64,000 nucleotides of DNA from Streptomyces tendae (GTDB taxonomy: Bacteria; Actinomycetota; Actinomycetes; Streptomycetales; Streptomycetaceae). Below, one piece after another: positions 34,392 through 44,530 of the stretch. Location of the stretch: NCBI RefSeq assembly GCF_014650435.1, contig NZ_BMUY01000003.1:496001-560000 (forward strand), in the 5' to 3' direction. How positions within the stretch are numbered: position 1 is the first letter of the stretch; every line of letters starts with the position of its first letter. The notes below the pieces were generated by a model, which had not been told where the DNA came from, ran no database searches, and saw only the letters and a program-made list of their open reading frames with translations. The translations under genes and the position numbers were made by a program.

Positions 34392-34901
34392 GTGCACCAC
34401 CACGGCTACCTGTGGTCCGGCCCGAAGCAGCGCTTCGACCAGGAGGCACTACGACGCCCCCCACACCCCGAGCCGCCCCCTGCCAGGAGCAGACCGGAAG
34501 CGATTCAGCGGTACCGGGAGGTGGCCGCAGCGTTTCCCACGGCGGACCTGCCGCCGCTGGAGACCGCATACTGGCTGCTCAAGCCCCGGTCGCTGGTCGA
34601 GGGCACGTGGGAGGAGCCGCAAGAGGCGGCGACATGGATCGGCGAACGGCTGGCCGAGTACGCGCCCCGCTTCTCGGCAGACAGGGACCGGGACAGCACC
34701 CGCCTTCGCCGACTCGTCGACGGCGGCACCGGACGGCTCCGCGCCGGCGCCGACGTGTCGTACGGCTTCTACCTGGAACATCCCTCGTACCTGTCCGTCG
34801 CCCTGGTGACCTGCTCCCCGAATCGGGCGAACGCCGGACTGCCCTGCCCTACCGCACGCGATTTCGGTGCAGCTCGCACAACATCGTCGAGCAGGAACTG
34901 A
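34392..34901 (+). CDS. Hypothetical protein
   Basis: A 169-residue protein starting at GTG 34392 with MHHHGYLWSGPKQRFDQEAL. Well-formed features include YWLLKPRSLVEGTWEE, a helical WIGERLAEYAPRF and DVSYGFYLEHPSYLSVALV. No known domain was recognised. The final 20 residues (ARTTSSSRN end) look irregular, so the true C-terminus may have been altered by a frameshift. It lies 79 bases after the DUF397-like gene. Confidence 0.6.
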   Translation: MHHHGYLWSGPKQRFDQEALRRPPHPEPPPARSRPEAIQRYREVAAAFPTADLPPLETAYWLLKPRSLVEGTWEEPQEAATWIGERLAEYAPRFSADRDRDSTRLRRLVDGGTGRLRAGADVSYGFYLEHPSYLSVALVTCSPNRANAGLPCPTARDFGAARTTSSSRN

Positions 34902-34922
34902 GGCGTCGGCGCGGTCACCCAG

Positions 34923-35780
34923 TCATGCGGCAGCGGTCGGGCGGTCCGCCGTGGCCAGCCACGACGTGCTGAGGAGCCGGACCGTACCGTCAGCCGCCTC
35001 GTGTGCGCGCAGATGGTCCGACAGGATGCCGCGGGCGCGGGCCCGCGCGGTCGGGTCGGCCAGGTTCATGAGGTGGCGGCCGGGGCCCGTGCCCAGGAGG
35101 AACTCCGCCGCGTCCTCGGCGTCCTGCCCCCACGTCCCGTATGCCTGGACCTGGTGGACGTCGATGTCGACGAAGCCCGCCGCGGCGAGGACGTCGCCGA
35201 TGCGGTCCGGGGCGGCCAGGGAGAACATGCCGGGCAGCCCGGGCTGCCCGAAGTCGCCCACCGGCAGGACCTCGCGCAGTGACGCCATCGCCGTGACCCA
35301 GCCGTTCAGCATCGCGTCGGCCGGGCAGACGAACGTCAGCCGCCCGCCGGGCCGCAACGCCCGGCCGACATTACCGAAGGCAGCCACGGGGTCGGCGAAG
35401 AACATCACCCCGTAGCGGCTGACCGCCGCGTCGAACGCCCCCGCCTCGAAGGGGTGGACCTGCGCGTCGCCCTGTGCGAAGGAGACGTTCGCGACGCCTT
35501 CCCGCTCGGCGCGACTCCTGGCCTCGGCCAGCATCGGGCCGGACAGGTCGAGACCCAGCGCGTGTCCTCGGGGTGCCCGCAGCGCGGCGCGCCGCGTGGT
35601 CTGGCCCGAGCCGCAACCGAGGTCGAGAACCCGGTCTTCTCCGGTGACACCGGCGGCGTCGAGGAGCGGGTCGTCGAAGCCCTCGTTCACGGCGTTCCAG
35701 CGGTCCTGGTTGTGTGCCCAGTGGGCTCCCTCCGGGCCGTTCCACGCTTGAGACTGCTCGGTGTTGACGATGTCCGGCAC
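34923..35780 (-). CDS. SAM-dependent methyltransferase (class I)
   Basis: A 285-residue methyltransferase. Motif I is VLDLGCGSGQTTRRAA (about 50-65), followed by LGLDLSGPMLAEAR and the post-II region AFDAAVSRYGVMFFADP. The size and the NTEQSQAWNGPEGAHWAHNQ start match a common actinomycete group of unknown substrate. GTG 35780 has GGGAGG. Two palindromes upstream lie between it and the divergent TetR gene, implying TetR control. Confidence 0.9.
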   Translation of the reverse strand: MPDIVNTEQSQAWNGPEGAHWAHNQDRWNAVNEGFDDPLLDAAGVTGEDRVLDLGCGSGQTTRRAALRAPRGHALGLDLSGPMLAEARSRAEREGVANVSFAQGDAQVHPFEAGAFDAAVSRYGVMFFADPVAAFGNVGRALRPGGRLTFVCPADAMLNGWVTAMASLREVLPVGDFGQPGLPGMFSLAAPDRIGDVLAAAGFVDIDVHQVQAYGTWGQDAEDAAEFLLGTGPGRHLMNLADPTARARARGILSDHLRAHEAADGTVRLLSTSWLATADRPTAAA

Positions 35781-35808
35781 AGGTGCCTCCCGGGCGAACG
35801 ACAGGGAA

Positions 35809-35843
35809 TGGGCGTGCGCCCAAACAGTATGGGCAAGTGCCCA
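35809..35843. promoter_or_regulatory. Twin palindromic operators for the TetR/methyltransferase pair
   Basis: TGGGCGTGCGCCCA (35809-35822) and TGGGCAAGTGCCCA (35830-35843) share arms TGGGC/GCCCA and start exactly 21 bases apart, two helical turns. They sit in the divergent promoter region and probably bind two TetR dimers on one DNA face. Confidence 0.75.
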
Positions 35844-35918
35844 AACTCCGCAATCCCCGTTACGATCCACGGGGTCGAGCCCAGCCGGGGCGAGCGATCC
35901 GGGACGAATGAGGGGACC

Positions 35919-36512
35919 ATGGCACCGCGCGGAGTGGCGACACCGGACGTACGCGAGCGGCTCTTCGCGGCGGCCGAGCGCATCGTGGAGAGGGACGGCC
36001 CCGGCGCGCTCACCAGCCGGGCGGTCACCACCGAAGCCGGCTGCGCCAAGGGGCTGCTGCACGCGCACTTCGCCGGGTTCGACGGTTTCGTGGCCGAGCT
36101 GTGCCTGGACCGGTTCGCGAAGACGGCGACGAAGGCGCGGGCCTTGTCCGGGATCGCCGGACACGGCACGGTGGAGCGCAACCTGAACACCGTCGCTCTC
36201 GCCCTGTTCGAATCCGGCGGCCTCGCCCTGTCCGGCCTCGCCATGACCCGCCCGGCCGCCACGCTGGGCATCCGCGAGGCGCTGGAGAAGGGCGCGCCGG
36301 GCTTCACCGCGATCGAGGAGGCGATTGCCGACTACCTGGAGGCCGAGCGGGAGCTCGGCCGCGTGGCGCGGACCGTCGACCCGCCCTCGGTGGCCCTCGC
36401 CGTCGTCGGCACCGCTCACCATCTCCTGATGACCGGCCGGCAGGGCACACCCGACCCGCGCCCGCTGGTGACCCGCCTGATCGCCACGCTGGTGAACGCC
36501 CCGACCTCGTGA
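35919..36512 (+). CDS. TetR-family regulator
   Basis: A 197-residue regulator. The HTH at about 10-55 includes LTSRAVTTEAGCAKGLLHAH. The C-terminal helices form the ligand pocket and dimer face. ATG 35919 follows GAGGGG. Divergence from the methyltransferase over twin palindromes suggests it represses that gene and itself. The ligand is unknown. Confidence 0.9.
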   Translation: MAPRGVATPDVRERLFAAAERIVERDGPGALTSRAVTTEAGCAKGLLHAHFAGFDGFVAELCLDRFAKTATKARALSGIAGHGTVERNLNTVALALFESGGLALSGLAMTRPAATLGIREALEKGAPGFTAIEEAIADYLEAERELGRVARTVDPPSVALAVVGTAHHLLMTGRQGTPDPRPLVTRLIATLVNAPTS

Positions 36513-36658
36513 GCCGCTCACGCGGAGCGCGACGTGTGGGCGCCGACCGCTCACCCGCGATCGGCCGGGAATAACCGGAGAGCCCCTCCTGTTACCTCGC
36601 GAAGCGACCCGCGTACGACCGCGTGTACGACCACGTCAAGCACAGGAGGCACCCCACC

Positions 36659-37734
<1,076 letters not shown>

Positions 37735-37759
<25 letters not shown>

Positions 37760-39657
37760 ACCCCGGCGGGGCCGCCGGGTCCCGCGTGACCCAGCAGCGC
37801 GGAGATGCGGTCCGGCGCCACCGGCCGGGAGTAGAGCCAGCCCTGGCCGGTGTCGCAGCCGATGCGGCGCAGCCGGGTCGCCTGGGCCGAGGTCTCCACG
37901 CACTCGGCGGTGACGGTCAGGCCGAGGCGGTGGGCGAGCTGGACCATCGCCTCGACGATGACCTCGTCGGCCGGGTTGGCGCCCCCGGCACCGGCGGCCG
38001 CGGCGTCGGGCACGGCGTCGTACTGGAAGCCCCGGACGAACGCGCCGTCCAGCTTCAGCACCGAGACCGGCAGCCGGCTGAGGTAGGCCAGGTTCGAGTA
38101 GCCGGTGCCGAAGTCGTCGATGGCGATGTGGACGCCCATGTCGCTGAGCGCCTTGAGGACCTGGAGCGGGCGCCCGGCCGAGCCCATCACCGCCGACTCC
38201 GTCAGCTCCAGCTGGAGCAGCTCCGGGGCGAGGCCCGTCTCCTCCAGGGTGCGGGCGACGTCCGCGACCAGGTCGGAGTCCCAGACCTGGCGGACGGCCA
38301 CGTTGACGCTGACGAAGATCGGCGGCTCGTCCGGATGGGCCAGCTGCCAGCGGCGGGCCTGGTGGCAGGCGGTGCGCAGGATCCAGCGGCCGAGGGGAAC
38401 GATCGAACCATCCTCCTCCGCCAGTGCGATGAACCGATTCGGCGCAAGTACGCCGAACTGAGGATGATTCCAGCGGATGAGCGCCTCGACGCCCCGCACC
38501 CGGCCGTCCTCCATGCCGACCAGCGGCTGGTACTCGAGGGCGAACTCACCGCGTTCGATGGCGGGCCGGAGGGTGGCGGCCAGTGCCTGGCGGGTCATGC
38601 GGTTGGCGTTGCGTTCGGGGTCGAAGAGGGTCCAGCGGGCCCGGCCGTCGGCCTTCGCCCAGTACAGGGTGGTGTCGGCGGCCTGCATCAGCGCGGTGGG
38701 GGTGGTGCCGGCGGTGTGGCGTTCGACGACGCCGACCGAGGCGGTGACCGACAGCCGGCGGTCGGCCAGCTCGAACGGCGGCTGGAGGGCCGCCAGGACC
38801 GCCGCGGCCAGTTCGGCGAGCTGGTCGGTGCCGGTGGAGTCCTCCACCAGGAGGGCGAACTCGTCGCCGCCGAGCCGGGCCACCAGCGGGGCGCCCGACC
38901 GGGCGTGGGCGGCCTCCTCCGCACATCTGGTCAGCCGTTCGGCCACGGCGGCCAGGAGCCGGTCGCCGACGCGATGGCCGTGGGTGTCGTTGACGGCCTT
39001 GAAGCCGTCCAGGTCCAGATAGCACACGCCGATCCGGCCGGTGCCGCCGTGCTCGTGCGACTCCGCCTCCAGCGCGGCCGTCAGGCGTTCGAAGAACAGC
39101 GCGCGGTTGGGCAGCCGGGTCACCGGGTCGTGCATCTGGAGGTGCCGCAGCCGGGCCTGGAGTTCGCGCCGGGCGCTGACGTCGGCGACGGAGAGCAGCA
39201 GCCCCGGGGCGTCCCCGTCACCGGAGTCCGCGGAGTCCCCGGTACCGGCCAGCGGTTCGACCGTCACCTGCGCCCACAGGGAGTGTCCGTCGGCCCGCTT
39301 CAGCCGCCGGGTGCAGCGCAGCCGGGACCGGTGGCCGCGCAGCACCTCGCGGTAGGCGTGCCAGGTACCGGCGTCGGAGGCGAGGTCGACGAGGTCGGCC
39401 GCCACCGACCCGGCCAGCGCGGCGGGGTCGGTGCCGAGCAGGGTGCCCAGGGTGTCGTTGGCGCTGACGACCAGGCCCTCGGCGTCGACGACGGCCATGG
39501 CGAGCGGCGCCGTGGTGAAGACCGACCGGTAGGCCGGCGGCCCTGTACGCCCAGTACGGCCGGTACGCCCGGTACGAGGAGCCAGGTCGTCGTCACTCTC
39601 AGTGACCGCCGGGCCGAGGTCTACCGCGGGCGCCGGCCCTTCGGAGGTTCCGTTCAC
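37735..39657 (-). CDS. cdgA: PAS-GGDEF-EAL c-di-GMP protein CdgA
   Basis: A 640-residue cyclic-di-GMP protein implicated in Streptomyces development. A PAS domain lies at about 30-150 (PLAMAVVDAEGLVVSANDTL). The GGDEF domain has an intact GGDEF at 263-267. The EAL domain has E391-A-L (GVEALIRW) and DDFGTGYSNL. The RxxD inhibitory site before GGDEF reads RSGA, so product inhibition may be lost. GTG 39657 has GGGAG upstream; ATG 39723 is alternative. The gene name is from memory of the coelicolor locus, where cdgA is a BldD target. Confidence 0.88.
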
Positions 39658-39989
39658 CGCTCGCTCCCGCAGTGCCTCGATCTCTGTTCGTGCTCTGTTC
39701 GTGCAGGAAAGTGTGCCGATCATAGAGGCTGACACCGGGCCCTTCCAGCCGCCGTTCCGCGTTGCAGACCGAGCGACCCCTCTGGCAGATCGTTTCTGCC
39801 CACACCTGGACGGGTCCGTCACCCCTCCGACCAGTTGTGACGTTCCGTGAGTGTCTTCGAGGTGTCGACCGGGAGAACTCCGGCGAAATCCCAGCCGGCT
39901 CACCCATCCGGTGCAGGCGAACAGGGCGCAATACGACAATCATGCACAAGCTGGGTGCGGTGTCCCCTCAACCGCGTCCGGAGGTTCAT
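39658..39989. promoter_or_regulatory. Divergent region between cdgA and the M6 protease gene
   Basis: 332 bases without a supported gene. TGACGTTCCGTGA at 39838-39850 keeps the outer TNAC...GTNA bases of the BldD consensus, with central mismatches. Direct copies of CTCTGTTCGTGC-like sequence (39680-39703) lie at the cdgA end. Short frames here lack coding character. Confidence 0.4.
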
Positions 39990-41252
39990 GTGCCGCGCCA
40001 GCTCCCCCGGAACAGGCTGCGCAGCACCGCCGCGGTATGCACCACGATGTCGGCGCTCGCCGCGACGTCCCTGATCACCGCGCCCTCGGTCGCCGAGCCC
40101 TTCTCCCCGGAGCCCTGCGCCCTCCAGCGCACCGCCGTGCACCACTCCGAGGGTCTGGACACCTGGAACGCCGCCTATCCGCGGCCAGCCCGGGCCCTGG
40201 ACGCGGTGATGGTCTTCCTCTCCTTTCCCGACTCCCAGCCACTGACGGCACCGGCCGAACTCGCCGCCGACCACTTCCCCGCCACCGGCGACTTCTTCCG
40301 GCGCGCCTCCTACGGCGCCTTCACGCTCCGCCCGCACCCGCTGCGGGACTGGATCCGGATGCCGAGCCCGTCGACGTCGTACGCCATACGGCGCGACTGG
40401 AGCCCGGAGCACCGGGCCGCCTATCTGCGCGACGCGCTGGCCGCGGCCGACCGGCACGTCGACTTCTCCCGGTACGACGTCGTCTACTTCGTCGCGGACC
40501 CGGACGCGCCCGGGGTGGACTCCGACGCCACGAAGGTCGTCAACCTGGACACCCCCATGCGGGCGGACGGCACCGACATCCGGCGGGTCGTCACGGTCTT
40601 CGAGAACCATCCGCCGGACCGGCTGGTCCTGGCCCACGAGACGGGGCACGTCTTCGACCTGCCCGATCTGTACCACCGGCCGGTGGACGGCGACGGCGAC
40701 TGGGACACGCATGTCGGCGACTGGGACCTGATGGGCAGCCAGTTCGGGCTCTCCCCCGACCTGTTCGCCTGGCACAAGTGGAAGCTGGGCTGGCTGCAGC
40801 CCCGGCAGGTGGCCTGCGTGCGGGGCAGCGAGCCGACCCGGCTGACGCTGGAGCCGCTGGGGGCGGGGCCCGGGGTGGTGGTGACCGGCGCCGCCGGCGC
40901 ACCGGCCTTCGGTCTCGGGCGGGGCACGAAGCTGGCGGTCGTGCGCACCGGCGCGGACAGCGCACTCGCCTTCGAGGTGCGCACGCCGGTCGGCAACGAC
41001 GCCGCCTCCTGCCGGGCCGGGGTGCTGGTGTACCGGGTGCACACCGGGGCGGAGTCGGGCGGCGGGCCGATCGAGGTGGTCGACGCCCACCCGGACACCG
41101 AGGCGTGCTGGGCCGACTCGGTCTATCCCCCGCTCGCCGACGCCCCGGTGGCCCTCGGCGAGAGCTTCACGGTGCCCGGCGACCACGTACGGGTGGAGGT
41201 GGAGAACCGCACGGAGTCGGGCGCCTGGACCGTACGAATCACCCCCAGCTGA
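39990..41252 (+). CDS. Secreted M6-like zinc metalloprotease
   Basis: A 420-residue exported protein. A signal peptide (SALAATSLITAPSVAEP) ends near residue 40. The catalytic motif is H216-E217-T-G-H220 within LVLAHETGHVFDLPD, as in immune-inhibitor-A/M6 proteases. Family-like WDLMGS and AWHKWKLGWL follow. The C-terminus is beta-rich. GTG 39990 has GGAGG five bases upstream; the upstream in-frame ATG 39942 is poorer. Substrates are unknown. Confidence 0.85.
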   Translation: MPRQLPRNRLRSTAAVCTTMSALAATSLITAPSVAEPFSPEPCALQRTAVHHSEGLDTWNAAYPRPARALDAVMVFLSFPDSQPLTAPAELAADHFPATGDFFRRASYGAFTLRPHPLRDWIRMPSPSTSYAIRRDWSPEHRAAYLRDALAAADRHVDFSRYDVVYFVADPDAPGVDSDATKVVNLDTPMRADGTDIRRVVTVFENHPPDRLVLAHETGHVFDLPDLYHRPVDGDGDWDTHVGDWDLMGSQFGLSPDLFAWHKWKLGWLQPRQVACVRGSEPTRLTLEPLGAGPGVVVTGAAGAPAFGLGRGTKLAVVRTGADSALAFEVRTPVGNDAASCRAGVLVYRVHTGAESGGGPIEVVDAHPDTEACWADSVYPPLADAPVALGESFTVPGDHVRVEVENRTESGAWTVRITPS

Positions 41253-41380
41253 CCCACCCCCGCCCCCGGGCCCGCACCGACCTCGGCCACCCAGACATCC
41301 CCGGCCCGCACCGATCTCGGACCACCAGGCATCCCCGGCCCACCGCGCATGGGGGGTGTGGGTGGCGAAGCCCCCACAAC

Positions 41381-41451
41381 GCGCGGCAAAGCCGCGCAAA
41401 AACAACGATGGCGAGGCCGGTTCGCGCTTTCCGCGAACACGCCTCGCCATC
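41381..41451. terminator. Hairpins between the protease and tRNA-Lys
   Basis: GCGCGGC-AAA-GCCGCGC (41381-41397) is followed by a larger hairpin, GATGGCGAGGC (41407-41417) with GCCTCGCCATC (41441-41451). The latter encloses TTCGCG/CGCGAA. They separate converging transcripts and probably end both. Confidence 0.75.
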
Positions 41452-41458
41452 GCCATCG

Positions 41459-41532
41459 TGCGCCGCCAGGGACTCGAACCCCGGACCCGCTGATTAAGAG
41501 TCAGCTGCTCTAACCAACTGAGCTAGCGGCGC
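41459..41532 (-). tRNA. tRNA-Lys (CTT anticodon), copy 1
   Basis: Read on the minus strand: acceptor GCGCCGC/GCGGCGC, D-arm TAGCTCAGTTGGTTAGAG, anticodon loop CTCTTAA (anticodon CTT) and T-arm GGTTCGAGTCC. It is identical to the copies at 54995 and 58329. The upstream coding gene ends inside it, using its TAG as stop. Confidence 0.97.
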
Positions 41533-42119
41533 CTGCTGACGTCGTAGACCTTAGCATCCTGGTCGGCGGGAGGAAAAATCGAAATCCGCACCGCCGCCCG
41601 GGCCGCCCGCACCGCCGCCCAGAGCATGATCTCCGGGCCGGGCAGCCACGGCTGGCGGGTGTCCGGGGCCACCAGCCAGCGGGACCCGGAGCGCGCGGGC
41701 GCACCCGCGGGGGCCGGTACGGTCACCGCGTCCCCGGCGCCGTGGCACAGCAGCGGTGGCACCTCGTCCGTACGGCCGCCCTCCCGGCCGCGGGCACTCC
41801 ACTCCTCCCAGTCGAGCAGCGACGGCAGCCGCTGGGCGGTGCCCGGTGCGGCGAACAGCAGCATCCGGCCGCGGAACTCCGCCACCGGACCCGAACCCGG
41901 GCCGTCGTCCCACAGCCGGTCCAGCATCCGGCGGCCGAAGATCGCGGGAGCGCTCACCACGTCGAAGGCGGAACCGCAGGGCAGGACGACCGGGGCGTCG
42001 GGGCGCTCCTCCCAGAGCGAGAGCGTGCTGCGCGGGTACGCGCCCGCCGAGGCCAGCCAGGCGGCGCCGTCCGAGGTGACGTCCGAGATGTGGGGCGTGG
42101 CGTTGCGTGTGCTGCTCAT
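41523..42119 (-). CDS. Uncharacterised actinomycete protein (short primase/polymerase-N-like family)
   Basis: A 198-residue soluble protein. WLASAGAYPRSTLSLWEERP, LPCGSAFDVVSAP and the C-terminal SRWLVAPDT match a family often labelled bifunctional DNA primase/polymerase N-terminal in streptomycetes, though no catalytic acidic triad is evident. ATG 42119 is assumed; 42128 is alternative. The stop TAG (41525-41523) lies in the 5' part of the downstream tRNA-Lys, so the last three Arg codons are shared with the tRNA acceptor region. Confidence 0.72.
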   Translation of the reverse strand: MSSTRNATPHISDVTSDGAAWLASAGAYPRSTLSLWEERPDAPVVLPCGSAFDVVSAPAIFGRRMLDRLWDDGPGSGPVAEFRGRMLLFAAPGTAQRLPSLLDWEEWSARGREGGRTDEVPPLLCHGAGDAVTVPAPAGAPARSGSRWLVAPDTRQPWLPGPEIMLWAAVRAARAAVRISIFPPADQDAKVYDVSRRR

Positions 42120-42258
42120 ACCGCCCATGTCTACCGGGCGTGAGGATTCCGCTCCGCCGGGTTACCGGAAACCGGGACACGGCGGCGGGGAGGCGAGTAT
42201 CTTGCCCACCCTCCTGGCATATGCGCTCCGGCTGCTCGGTACGGCCGCGGCCGTCGGC

Positions 42259-42606
42259 TCAGTCGGCCGGTTCGCCGCGCATCAGGTCCCGGCCGAACTC
42301 GACCATCTTCTTGGCGTAGTCCTCGGTCCACTCGGCGCGCTCGGCGATGTCGGCCGTCGTCAGCCGGTCGAACCGCCGCGGATCGGCCAGCTGGGCGGCG
42401 GCGAGCGCCTGGAACTCCATCGCCCGGTCCGCCGCGGCGCGGAACGCGTGGGTCAGCTCGGTGGCCCGCTCCAGCAGGGCGCGGGGGTCGTCGATGGACT
42501 CGAGGTCGAAGAAGTGCTCGGGATCGGCGGCCGCCTCCGCCGGCTCGAAGAGCAGGGGCGCGGGGCGTAGCCGCGGTTCGTGCCGACGCGGCGTGGGCTC
42601 CGCCAT
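42259..42606 (-). CDS. Small hypothetical protein
   Basis: A 115-residue, mostly helical acidic protein (HFFDLESIDDPRALLERATE, AMEFQALAAAQLADPRRFDR). It has no signal peptide or membrane segment. ATG 42606 has GAGGAGGAG upstream. It lies between the 198-residue gene and the pectate lyase, same strand. No family function was recognised. Confidence 0.75.
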   Translation of the reverse strand: MAEPTPRRHEPRLRPAPLLFEPAEAAADPEHFFDLESIDDPRALLERATELTHAFRAAADRAMEFQALAAAQLADPRRFDRLTTADIAERAEWTEDYAKKMVEFGRDLMRGEPAD

Positions 42607-42756
42607 GTCTTCTCCTCCTCGTACGGGACGACGGCCCGTCCCCGGGTGCGGGGGCACTCCGGTGGAGTGGGCCACCGTCCATTGTCCCGCGCCCGCGCAA
42701 GAGGGCGGGGTGTGACCGGAGCCGCGATCCGGTCACACCCCGCCCGCCGGGCCGGG

Positions 42757-44325
42757 TCAGCCCGCGTACGTCTCGAACTCGGCGATCCTCGGGGTGCCCG
42801 AGGCGCCGGTGATCTCGAAGGTGATCTTCTCCAGCGAGACCGGGGAGAAGCCGATCACGCCCGCCCCGCTGCCGGAGGCCAGGACGGCACCGGTGTCGTG
42901 GTTGACGACGCGGTAGGAGCCGACGGTGCCCTCGGAGCCCGCCGCCTCCCGGACGTTGATCTTGCCGACGGTGGTGGCGGAGGGCCACTTGACGGAGATG
43001 GAGCCGGTCGTGCCGGCCGGGGACCAGTACGTGCCGAGGTCACCGTCGCGGACGTTGCCGTAGCTGGTGCCGCTCGCCTTGGACGAGCCGTCGGCGCCGG
43101 CGCCGAGGCTCAGGTTGGTCCCGCTCGGCGGATCGGTCGGGTCGGGGTCCGTCGGGTCGGTCGGGTCCGGGTCCGTCGGGTCCGGGTCGGTGGGGTCGGT
43201 CGGGTCCGGGCTCTGCGGCGTGCAGCTGCCGTCCGACACCTTCAGGCCCTTGTTGGCGCCCGCCGTGGCGCTCACGACGGACGGCACGCAGGAGGCGGCG
43301 TCGAGGGTGAAGGAGTACGGGATGGACACCGTGGTGTTGGACTGCGGGTCGGGACCGGCCGGGTTGTTGTCCTCGCCGGGCTCGGACCAGGTGACGTTGT
43401 CGTAGATGTTGCCGCTGACCTGCCAGGTGCCGGCCTGGTCGGTGTAGAAGGTGCCGAGGACGTCCTTGGAGTCCTCGAAGTAGTTGTTGTCCACCTTGGC
43501 CTTGGCGCCGGCCCGGGAGTTGATGCCGGACTCGTTCAGGCTCTTGTAGTGGTTGTTGTACATGTGGGCGATCCCGCCGCGCAGCAGGGGCGCCCGGGAG
43601 TCGATGTTCTCGTACAGGTTGTGGTGGAAGGTGACGTAGCCGTTGGAGCGGTCGGACTCGCTGGAGCCGATCAGGCCGCCGCGCCCGGAGTTGCGCAGGG
43701 TGCTGTAGGACAGGGTCACGTACTGGGTGTTGTCCTTCATGTCGAAGAGGCCGTCGTAGCCCTCCGACTCCCCGCCGGACGCCTCCAGGGTGGTGTGGTC
43801 GACCCAGACGTTGCGGACGTCGCTCTCCATGCCGATGGCGTCGCCGCCGTTGGACGTGGGCGAGCCGGACTTCTTGACGTTCCGTACGGTCACGTTCTGG
43901 ATGACGATGTTGCTGGACTCCCGGATGTGGATGCCCAGCTGGTCGAAGACGGCGCCGTTCCCGACCCCGACGATCGTGATGTTGCTGACCTGCTTCAGCT
44001 CGATCTTGTCGGCGGCGGTGTTGCAGCTGTCGCCCGACACCTTGCTGGTGTTGCCGTGGTTGATGGTGCCCTCGACCTCGATGATGATCGGGGTGCTGCT
44101 GCTGGCCCGGCCGCACAGGGCCTCGTGGATCGCGGTGCCGGTGGTGGCCCGTACGGTCTGCCCGCCCGCACCGCCGGTCGTGCCGCCGTTCTGGGTCGCG
44201 TAGCCGGTGGCGCCGCCGGCCGCCGCCGACGCCGTCTCGGGCATCGTCAGCACCACACCGGCCGCGGCCGCGAGGGCCAGCGTGCCCAGTGCCGCTTGGA
44301 GTCGCAGCGCGACTGGTCGTCTCAT
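42757..44325 (-). CDS. Secreted pectate lyase (PL1) with C-terminal discoidin/CBM-like domain
   Basis: Cleaves polygalacturonate by beta-elimination. It has 522 residues. The signal peptide ends near ETASAAAGG. The PL1 beta-helix spans about 40-340, with VWVDHTTLEA and GYDGLFDMK as Ca-binding-side motifs, and HHNLYENIDSRAPLLR giving the catalytic Arg. A linker of DPTDP repeats (about 365-395) leads to an F5/8-type C-like domain with GNVRDGDLGTYWSPAG. ATG 44325 has GGGGAG. Two dyads lie upstream. Confidence 0.92.
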   Translation of the reverse strand: MRRPVALRLQAALGTLALAAAAGVVLTMPETASAAAGGATGYATQNGGTTGGAGGQTVRATTGTAIHEALCGRASSSTPIIIEVEGTINHGNTSKVSGDSCNTAADKIELKQVSNITIVGVGNGAVFDQLGIHIRESSNIVIQNVTVRNVKKSGSPTSNGGDAIGMESDVRNVWVDHTTLEASGGESEGYDGLFDMKDNTQYVTLSYSTLRNSGRGGLIGSSESDRSNGYVTFHHNLYENIDSRAPLLRGGIAHMYNNHYKSLNESGINSRAGAKAKVDNNYFEDSKDVLGTFYTDQAGTWQVSGNIYDNVTWSEPGEDNNPAGPDPQSNTTVSIPYSFTLDAASCVPSVVSATAGANKGLKVSDGSCTPQSPDPTDPTDPDPTDPDPTDPTDPDPTDPPSGTNLSLGAGADGSSKASGTSYGNVRDGDLGTYWSPAGTTGSISVKWPSATTVGKINVREAAGSEGTVGSYRVVNHDTGAVLASGSGAGVIGFSPVSLEKITFEITGASGTPRIAEFETYAG

Positions 44326-44369
44326 CCTCGGTCTCCCCATTCGCCTTCACATGCCGGAACGGAAGCCAT

Positions 44370-44392
44370 GGCGTGATCATGTCAATCACGCC
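44370..44392. promoter_or_regulatory. Inverted repeat upstream of pectate lyase
   Basis: GGCGTGAT (44370-44377) and ATCACGCC (44385-44392) are perfect 8-bp arms over a 7-base spacer, 45 bases before the lyase start. It is probably an operator or part of the promoter. Confidence 0.55.
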
Positions 44393-44398
44393 CTGGCG

Positions 44399-44410
44399 GA
44401 AAGCGCTTTC
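44399..44410. promoter_or_regulatory. LacI-type palindrome upstream of pectate lyase
   Basis: GAAAGCGCTTTC is a perfect 12-bp palindrome with a central GCGC as in LacI/GalR operators. The regulator is not encoded nearby. Confidence 0.6.
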
Positions 44411-44530
44411 TCGGCGTGAGAATAGGGGGACGTCCGGAAGCTGACAAGGGTTCAGACAAGCTGGCCCGCATTCAGTATCCCGACCGGCATCCATCTACAT
44501 GAACGTGCGGCGATCCGCACGACGCTCGAT

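Noticed and set aside
41459..41532. tRNA-Lys as an integration site of a mobile element
   Set aside because: No integrase, excisionase or displaced tRNA 3' fragment is visible near any of the three copies.
43130..43230. GGGTCGG/GTCGGGTC short repeats resembling a repeat array
   Set aside because: They encode the DPTDP linker of the pectate lyase and are not CRISPR or an independent element.
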